64,000 bases of DNA. Source: Acanthaster planci. Taxonomy: Eukaryota > Echinodermata > Asteroidea > Valvatida > Acanthasteridae. Positions 47,311 through 64,000 of this stretch are shown here, in pieces. Both the position numbers and the translations under genes were made by a program. The stretch lies in the NCBI RefSeq assembly GCF_001949145.1, contig NW_019091417.1, positions 1,337,920 to 1,401,919 of the forward strand. Direction: 5' to 3'. The first letter of the stretch is position 1; every line of letters starts with the position of its first letter. Under the pieces are notes generated by a model. That model did not search any database. It saw only the letters and a list, made by a program, of their open reading frames with translations, and was not told the DNA's origin.

Positions 47311-50300
47311 GTTTGGTGAAGTTGAGGGCACTGCTGTTTAGCTGAACACAGAAATTCGGTCCGTCTTTTTAGGGTGTGACTTATGCGTGTACTCTTTTGG
47401 CTAGTGGAACGGAATGATCAACGCAGAAAACGAACTATGTCCTTGTTCAAAGCTAGATCAAGTAAAATAATAAATTAGGTTTGTCGTACCCGAAAAGGTG
47501 AATTTAATAGGATGAAAATGTCATGAATCCATCGAGGGGCACTTCTGAACAATCCTGCTACGTCAAAAACACTTGTATTTATTTGTTTGTTTGCCTATTA
47601 TTAATTCGTAAGTTAAGGAGAAATTTTCTTCTTAATTTTAGTTCTCACGGTTCGCTATTACGGTAAACATGTGCATAATAATGACTATTACAATGAAGCA
47701 GTGCTACGCTGGTTCCCGCCCCGGGCGGGCAACTTGTCTAGACGCTTTCCGGCCAACAGCGTTGTGGCACAACATCCAAGCTGCTCTGCCTCGGCACATC
47801 AAAAAACGAAAAACTCGATCGATGCATTAGGAGCAAAACAAGTTCTGCAAATTATTCACAGACAAAACCATCCACCTTCTATTGGAAAGTAGGCCATTTT
47901 GAAAAAAGTCTCCAACCTTTTTTTCAGAAAGCCCGGATGAGATACTATTTTATAATTTACTGGGCCTGATTCTTTGATCGAGTAACAATGTCTGTGAAGT
48001 AGACCATCACCACACTCAGTTTGGGTTATAGAGGTTGTGTATGACATCCACTTTTATGGTAAGGGCTCCTATTCCACAGGGATACACAAGTAGACTTTTG
48101 TACTATCCCTCTGTTACAATATGAAGCCAACTATCACCAGTTACCTTGGACACAGCCCCCCCACAAAAAAAATCGTCTGGAATGAGTGAGTTAATCCGTG
48201 TTCCCATCGAAACCCTACGCAGACCATGGCACAAAGTCTTGTCAAAAGCGTGCAAGACAGGACAATAGGTTATTGCGCTGACCATATGCAATTAAAGGCC
48301 CACAAATTAAGTTCCTCTGTGTGACTATCAACGGAAAGACTTCACTCCTTTTGTCGCTGATGTGAACCCCACGTGAACCCTTGCAATTAGGTCAGTTTGA
48401 GGAATGAATGAAGTTGGCGCCGCTACTTTGGACTTAAGCACTGTGGGAACCCGCGACCTGAAGTCCCGTAGAGGACACATGAATTTAAAATCAGGTCAAA
48501 CTAAGTTACCGAATCAGCATAACGGCAAGCTCATGTCAAGCGTACCAACAGGTCTTACTTAGCAACGCTCTATTATACACCTATCTGAAATAGATTATGA
48601 GTGGACTTCATTAATTATGTTGAGTGTCACAGTGCATGAAATAGAAACCACAGGGGGCTATCGTCCTTATCAGGCCTGTCATTTTGCCCATTCATATCGC
48701 ACCCTCTGTGATTGATACAATACACCCCGTCTATAGTGCGATTGGGAAAAAGGAACAAACTATAAATAGACCCAGGAATATTCACGACTTCTTCGAGGCT
48801 TGGACATGAAAAGGATCTCACAAAACATATACACTGAATACTGAATAACAGATTTGAAAATACAAGGAATGTGAACTTGTTTCTGTATCCAGAGGGATTT
48901 ACTGGATTTTCCAGAGGATTAAAAGAACTCACACAGACTTCAGTAGAGTATTTACTATTCTAGAATTTCTTGATTGTTTTCTCAAAACATAATCTATAGA
49001 TACTGTAATTAGTGTCCACTCTATCTATGTTCTTGTTAATTCGTTGCATCAAACATCGCATCGTTCCCATGTGATGCATGCAAAGCCGCCTCAACAGATC
49101 AGTCCATGTCACAATTTTAGCATTTTCAAATCTTGCTTGCACGGTACAATTCATGATAAATAAGGAGTGAATCCAGGAAATTTTCCAGTGAGGGGCTTTA
49201 GGCCGGAGACGTTTTTTTTTCAATGTCTCATTCCTTAAGGCCAAGCGGAAAGAATGATAAAACTCACACGATATGCATTGTTTACAATACTATTGGTGCA
49301 CTTTATTATATTTTGTCTTCCCATTTGGTTTGGGTTTGGTGTTTCTTTGTTTGATTGATTTTTTTTTTTAGAGCAGGGGGTTCGACCCCATCCCCCACCC
49401 TCGGGGTCCCAGCCTGTCGTTCGAGCGCGTCAGGTATGGTTGAAATTTTTTGGGTAGGCCTGAGAACAGCTCATCTCTTACTGATCAGTGTCCTCTACTG
49501 TTCCTGATATTCGATTGTGTTCAGCATGTACTAGAAATTCAGAGGGCGCCAGACTCCTTTCAATTCATTTTCGGCCCAAAAAAAAGCAGAAAAAAATTCA
49601 GTCATGTTACGTATCACACTCACAGAAAGCCCAGTTAAATTCATGCATGATCGGACAGTAATACGTTATTTGACTAAATTAACGCGGGGTCTACTTAGTA
49701 ACTTGTGTTGAAGTGTCATACGGAAAGATTTTACTCCTGACGTCTGTGAAGTGAACACCTGTGATTTTGATATTTGATCAACTTCGGGGCTATGCGAGTG
49801 GCACTTTGAAAGCAAGAATAGACATGTCATTTTATTGAAGATTATATTTATTGAACTCGTTTCCTACTTGAAGCCTATTTGAGAGTGGCCTTAGATGAAA
49901 ATAGAAAATGCCACCATTTCCTCATTTAATATACATCATACATGCATACAATTTTCTGTTCTCTTTTTTTGAAGGCCAAACATAACGAAACAACATTTTG
50001 AAAAATATTGACGATTTTAACATATAAGGAAAAAACTAATAACAATGAATAACACCGGCAACTTATTATCACAAATTTCTGACAATTGTAACGTGACCAT
50101 ATCCATTACATGTACATGTACACTGCATGTAATGCATTGCCCATAATGCGCACAGGTTTCCTTAATGACGTATTTGAACTGCTATTAAGGAATCTCCCAC
50201 GATGAAAGTATTACCATTCATTTCGTATGGAAAATAATTACATGTACATACAAAATTAATTAACTTTCAGGCAGGCTTGATTAATAGGCGTGTTTAAGGT

Positions 50301-51351
50301 AAACAGATTTTTGAAATCGTCGGCCCTGTTGGCTAAGGAGATACCAGGCGAGTTTCTGTTTATTGTAAAGGGTCTTTCTGAACGGTTAGCCCCAACCTTT
50401 ACAATTCATGGAATAAGGCAAGCAATAAAACCTTTCAAGACTTTAACTGCTTGGTTTTTCTTAAGTGTCGATGATCCCCCAAGTCACCCCTTACTTGTTT
50501 GAGCAAACCCAGACTAGCTGTCAGTCTCTGCTGCATTTACAAACCAAGGTTGACTAAAAGCACACAACGAAACATTACCAAATACATGAAGTCATTTGAA
50601 TTAAAAAGGGGTGATGTTTGGCTCACCAGGTCCAGAGTCTCTGAAAAAAAGGTGTACATGTATCCGGGTGAATCCTTATCACAAATTGCTGCCGCTTCAA
50701 AGGGGCCACTACTCTCATCCCCAAATTTTGAAACGACATAAACAATTCAACCGACGGTACAAGAGGCATCGTATTAGCATTATTCACAAGCTTCTTTTTC
50801 AATGATTTTGTGAAAAGAATTTATCAACACATGAAAGTGAAACATTTTTATTTTCAGTCGCCCATTCCCCCTCCCCATTTATTTTAAAATGTCCACCTTG
50901 ATAAAAACTGGAATCTTGTCGTGAAAATTCTCTATGCAGCCTACACCGTCCAACCAAATGAAACTGCCTCCTTAACCAAACCCTTCAATGTCATGATACC
51001 ATTTTATCACCGCACCCATTCCGACTTCATCTTCAGTGACATCACCTCGCCTGTCATCTAACTCAACCCATCGTTCATTCTCGGTGCAAAAACTGGTAAG
51101 ACATAATCATAAACTCTTCTTTCTCATTCCTTTCCAGGGCAACTGTCAGTGAATATGAAGCACCTTTTACAAACAGATCCTGTCTGATGAATACACTTTA
51201 CTACCAGTTCCTCATCTTCGCGCATAGCTTGACAATTTTATTTTCTTAGCTGAACAAGCTTTAGTACTGAACTAACAACTGTACTGGTTCTGTATTCATT
51301 TGCAGGTCCTTAAGTTTGGAGTCAGTATCAATTGGCGTTTCAACACCTGCT
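47311..51351. other. GST upstream region and spacer to TFAM
   Basis: 47785-48145 is the upstream flank shared with the truncated GST copy. 48810-49060 is the fifth copy of the recurrent intergenic block. The rest is AT-rich with no supported gene; the part nearest 51351 probably includes the TFAM 3' untranslated region. Confidence 0.5.
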
Positions 51352-54194
51352 TCAAAACGGTGGTTCTTCGCTGTCACCGGTCTTCCTTCTCCGTTGTTTG
51401 TTGTCTTTCTCGCTGTCTTGTTGCTGTTTGCTTTTTCTGATCACAGATATGTTGCCTTGCTCCATCATCTTAGTTTCCCATTCCTCCATTGCAGCTTCGT
51501 AATCTTCCTTTGCCTGAGCAGCGGATTCGTAGTATTTCTAAAGAGAAGTGGTGCGGAGATGATGAAGAGAAGACATTAGAGGTTACTTAAGACTACTCAA
51601 AGATAGGATCAATGATACATGGGAGAGACTGCAAGGAACTCTTCCACTATCTTCAAAATGAGTAAGTCAAGTTGCGGTAAAATCTAAGTCAATCGACTTA
51701 CCGCTTTCTCCTCCTCGGACATTTCCTTCCATTCCTTGCTAACTTCTGCCATCTTGTCCTGCAATTAGGAAAACAAACTGAGCAAAATGTATTTTCATTT
51801 CTCAATGGAATCTTCAAGCCCCGGTGAACTCTGTGCTAAAGTAGAGGGCGCTATTTAACCTAACAGCAGTAGCATGTGATAATCACTTCACTGGTTCCCT
51901 CAATGCTGCCCACTGTGTTCTGCATGCAGGAGATGGTAACCCACAGTCTCTAAATATCAGCACTCTTCATTTCCACCTGTGTATGATATCAGTGAGCAGC
52001 CTGCACACAACTGGATACCAATTAATTAAAACTCACGGTGATGCTTCCAGAGGCCTGTTTGAGCTTGGACCCCAAAAAGATGCTGTAGGCATGTAGCGGA
52101 CGCTTTGGTCTCTCAAGCTTCTTCAACACCTAAAGCAACGACAGAATACACAAAAACCAACAGTCCATTCAAATAACATGAATGCAAAGCAAGTACATTG
52201 AAAATATCAGAATCGTAACAGTATCCACCTTCAGCAGAAGCACCCCCTCATTGGTTGAAAAGAGCCATTCTAGTCGAGAGTGTTCATTTTGGTGGTAGCG
52301 AAGCGTACGCAACACATGCATCTCACTGTAGTCATCCGGGAACCAGGCAAAATGGAGTTCATAGCAAAAGAGCTTCCGTTGCTTGGAAAATCGTGCCCTC
52401 TCTTGGCCCTGCTGGGGGCTTCTAGGACTGCTGTTGGAGCTTGGGAAGTGAACTCAACTTGGTCCCCCCTGATTACCTGCTTGTATCTTCTCTTTGCCTT
52501 GTTGCTCTTGGCCTGTTCTTCTTGCTCTTCAAGCATCTGTTCTTCCTCTTCCGTTAAGCTCGCTCTGAAGTTCTCCATTTCCTCCAAATAGGTTTCGCTA
52601 TTTTCCCTGGCTTGGGACCGGTAAGGCTGAAGAGAAAGTTTTTAACAAATGCCACTCCAGCTGATATTGAACTGTCAAAATCAAGTTCAACCCATTTAAT
52701 CTAGAAAAACTTGATATTTCTCAAGCATATCCACTGGAATTGTTTACTTCCACTGATTGGCTTAGATTGATAGAATGGATATAACCATGTTATTCAAGGT
52801 CTTGTTCCAGCTTAGGTAAAAAAAAACAACATATTATTACACATACAATTAACACACATGCATTAAACTAAAAAGCAAACAGCATCATACAGCTCAAATG
52901 ACTCCTGATTCCCATCACAGAATTCGCAGACCTGCCAACATGCCGTACTCCTTCCTGAGGTCAGGCATTACTACGCAATAGATTCAATTATGAATGAACT
53001 GAAGGCTCATTAACATACCTTTTAATCTATTGTGTGGTGATGCCTGACCTCAGGAAAGAGTACAGCCAGGTTTGCAGGTCTGAATTCAGGTTTACGAGAT
53101 GCTTAGAAATTTAGCTCCGATAGTTGAGTATAAATTTCAGACAAGACGTGTTGAGTCTTGAGTATGAGTAAACTATAATTTTAAAATAACCTCCTTCTCG
53201 TCATCAGAAAGCTCCCTCCACATCTTTCCAATCACCTTAGCTATTTCTGGAAAGCTCAAATCTGAATGCAAAGAAAGAAAGTCTATAAAGGTTTTTATTA
53301 CTTCAAAAGATATCATTTGGTCAGGATACACATTTGTCAACCAAATATTTTGGTGATGCACAGCATCAAGTAAGGTAAAGATTGAAAAGTTTACGTGGAT
53401 TTTCATTGATGACTTGCTGACGTTTCTCCATACTGAAGAGCATGAAGGTGCCTCTTGGTCTTTTAGGCTTCTGAGGCATGTCTCCTTGTGATGCCAAACA
53501 TCTCCAGACAAGTCTGTTTAACAGAAAGAAAACTAACTCCTAAATCACTAAATCTTCCATCAAACTAGTGTGCATTGACACAACTTGGCAATCAATCTCT
53601 TGCCCAGTTATCAGTAATTTTCTGGACATTCAAAAGCTTTGGATTATGAACAGATGAAGCTCAGCTGGGTAATACAAGTAACTTGTATCTGAATGCACGG
53701 TTTCCATCGACCAGAAGCTATCTGTGACCAGAAGCTATCTGTGGCAGACTTATTACTTCACTTTCCATCCATCAAGTCCACAGTAGGCGTAGAAGTTAGA
53801 TGTTTGGCATGGCAAATGGTAGGCCCCCCTTCCTTTGGTAAGTGTGCAGACAAACACTCTACAATACCAATAGTCCAATTGTAAGTTTGCCCCTCAATTA
53901 GGTTACAAAAATACAGACCTATTAACAGGTCCCTACATGTATGTTTTGGCTAATTTAGACTTCCTGTATTGCTTTTGTCAGCAAGAAAAGTAGGATGCCG
54001 CCCCTCCCCCGCCCCAGATCACACAAGCGCGCGCCAGCTCAACGCTCGCTTCCCACAAGAATGCTTTGGACGTCACGTTTCCAACCAGCATTTTAATCGG
54101 TTTACCTGGTGCTTGTATTGGCGATTCCCCCAAACAGTCGGTTTGTTCTGCAACAAGCGAGCATTACACGTGCCGTTTGCCAGGAAGCTGCCAT
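51352..54194 (-). CDS. TFAM: Mitochondrial transcription factor A
   Basis: Seven coding exons from 54194 downward: 54106-54194, 53395-53513, 53191-53261, 52477-52626, 52037-52129, 51702-51758, 51352-51537, encoding 254 aa, close to the vertebrate length. Residues 1-35 are basic and lack acids (MAASWQTARVMLACCRTNRL...), a good mitochondrial presequence. HMG box 1 is about residues 46-115 (PKRPRGTFMLF...IGKMWRELSDDEKE), the basic/acidic linker 116-150, HMG box 2 151-215 (PKRPLHAYSIFL...SKEWKEMSEEEKA), and a charged tail runs to 254. The order presequence, box, linker, box, tail is that of TFAM, which packages mitochondrial DNA and bends the promoter to recruit mitochondrial RNA polymerase. The exon 3 donor (GTTATT) is weak. 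The C-tail is Gln/Lys/Arg-rich, as needed for polymerase activation in the family. It is transcribed away from POLR3A. Confidence 0.93.
52927..53082. mobile_element. MITE in TFAM intron 3
   Basis: 156 bases with inverted arms of about 58 bases: CAGACCTGCCAACATGCCGT and TTCCTGAGGTCAGGCAT on the left are mirrored on the right. AATTC lies immediately beside or one base from each end. Lacks coding capacity. Confidence 0.8.
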
Positions 54195-55562
54195 TTTTCA
54201 GGTGCCCGTCGGGTCAAAACGGCGCGGGTAAAAGCAAGCAGTGGTACATACCGTGGAATTGGAAGGATCCGAAAAAGGGTATTTTTGTATCAAATGAGGG
54301 CGCTGTCCAAAAGTGGCAATTTATTAAATTTGCACGAGGAGTTGCAGCATTGGTCATCATAGTGGCATGATCTTTCGTTTCCGTGAGGTAGAAAATTCCA
54401 ACCGAAATTATTTGTCACTTTTATTGAATACAAAAGTATGGATCTCTGAAAGTGCCATCCGACAGAGATCCTGACATGTTTTTCTGGGGATGACGACATA
54501 TTCAAAGCAAGATGTCGACATCCTAAGATAATTTATCACAGGATGACGGCATCGTAAAAGTTAGATGATGACATCCTGTGATGATGATAACCATTAGCTC
54601 GGGATGTCATCATCCAGAGACATCCACCAAGTGTGATGTCTACCTCACGTCTGGTAACAGGTGGTGAGACATTTTTATCAATCTAATAATCATGTTTGGC
54701 AACAGGAGGACGATGCTTTGCACGAGCACCTCTGGCTCCCTGTTTCCAAGGGGGTTTGTCAAGGCACCCTTTGACAGGATGTCATCATATCACTTTTACG
54801 ATGCGTCATCCCATGATAAATATTATCGCGGGATGTTGTCATTTCCATTACAGGATGTCTTCATCTTGTGATAAAACATTTCATGGTGTCGCCATATTGC
54901 CCGTAATATGTCATCATACTGAGATAAAATACGTCAGGATCTCGACAAGTAGGGCGGCACTTCCAGAGATAGAAGCCAACATAAAACACAAAGTGTTTGG
55001 CATGCTGATAAAGTACTGATGTTTTGGTAGATTTTTAATTGTAGAAGTCGGGTATCATTGGTTTCACAAGTAGTCACTTCCTGAGTATTTTGTACTTTGC
55101 CGCTGGCTGCACAGCGAGGTTGGCAACAAAACAGCGGCAGTGTCGTGTTGCTCCTTTACAATTTGTACAATTTTTTCATAATGTATGGCAACACATTAAA
55201 GCCAATGAAGGATTTACTCAAGTTTAATTGTGCTTTGCGCAGCGCCCTCAAGTGACATAAATTAATACTTTCTTCGGATCGTATTAAGTAGACCCACTCC
55301 AAAATAGACACTCTCGTCTGTGGCTACGACTAGTTTACACACCGTCCCAACGGCGACAAAATGGCAGCCGTAGCTACCAGACTGCTGCCTCCCTGCTTTG
55401 CACTTGGTCTCGTTTGTTTGCAAATTGCCACAAGTTGAGAAACGTCGTGGTTGACATGCGCCAGTTTATATTCCTGCGTTACTGGCCGTAGCCAGACACT
55501 GAGCAGTTTTCGTTTCATTTCCAGGTGACAAACATCCATCGGACACATAGCTAGCTAGCAAG
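54195..55562. promoter_or_regulatory. Divergent TFAM/POLR3A intergenic region
   Basis: 1368 bases between the two start codons, so it must carry both promoters unless one lies in an unseen leader intron. No TATA box is obvious near either start. It contains the GATG/CATC repeat field at 54440-54950 and a short open frame at 55361-55438. Confidence 0.6.
54440..54950. repeat. Degenerate GATGTCATC / GATAA repeat field
   Basis: Words such as GGATGTCATCAT, GACATCCTGTGATGATGATAA, ACAGGATGACGGCATCG and GGATGTCTTCATCTTGTGATAA recur roughly every 40-60 bases on both strands. Spacing is irregular, so this is a decayed satellite or nested foldback rather than a clean tandem array. Confidence 0.65.
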
Positions 55563-63995
<8,433 letters not shown>

Positions 63996-64000
63996 TGAGA

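Noticed and set aside
53173-53511. 112-codon minus-strand frame as a single exon
   Set aside because: It reads through an intron in the wrong frame; the HMG-box reading requires exons at 53395-53513 and 53191-53261.
55330-55548. Minus-strand frame near POLR3A as TFAM exon 1
   Set aside because: The exon at 54106-54194 gives a proper mitochondrial presequence, a good donor and the right phase into exon 2; this frame does not.

Overview
This is a gene-sparse eukaryotic genomic window. Exons are short with GT-AG introns, promoters carry TATA boxes, and the spaces hold foldback elements and tRNA-like repeats. There are two assembly gaps of N, at 14511-15401 and 41497-42005. The gene content is animal: TFAM, POLR3A, a sigma-class GST, and a family of secreted proteinase K-like proteases. 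Gene structure and repeat style suggest a marine invertebrate deuterostome, most likely an echinoderm; this is inference and no taxon marker was searched.

Layout. (1) 0.5-2.2 kb, minus: one intronless-looking ORF for a basic 497-residue protein I do not recognise. (2) 2.2-8.2 kb: no gene seen. (3) 8.2-39 kb, plus: a head-to-tail array of four intact eight-exon genes (A-D) for secreted subtilisin/proteinase K-like (S8A) proteases, in units of about 7-9 kb. All four keep Asp143, His169, Asn256 and Ser323, and their first six coding exons are identical in length. The outer copies A and D resemble each other, as do the inner copies B and C. (4) 39-49 kb, minus: a complete five-exon sigma-class glutathione S-transferase gene, plus a second, partial copy of which only the last exon is visible; an N gap lies where the rest could be. 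(5) 51.3-54.2 kb, minus: a seven-exon gene for mitochondrial transcription factor A (TFAM) with a targeting presequence and two HMG boxes. (6) 55.6-64 kb, plus: the first 15 coding exons of POLR3A, the largest subunit of RNA polymerase III, running off the window just after the NADFDGDE active-site exon.

The most notable structure is duplication. Unit-sized duplications built the protease array, a second duplication copied the GST locus, and one intergenic block recurs five times across both arrays. Several DNA transposon relics with inverted ends can be dated relative to these duplications, because paralogous empty sites are present. TFAM and POLR3A are arranged head to head about 1.4 kb apart, around a stretch rich in degenerate GATG/CATC motifs. 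I saw no wholly new gene system; the best leads are the protease array and the recurrent intergenic block.
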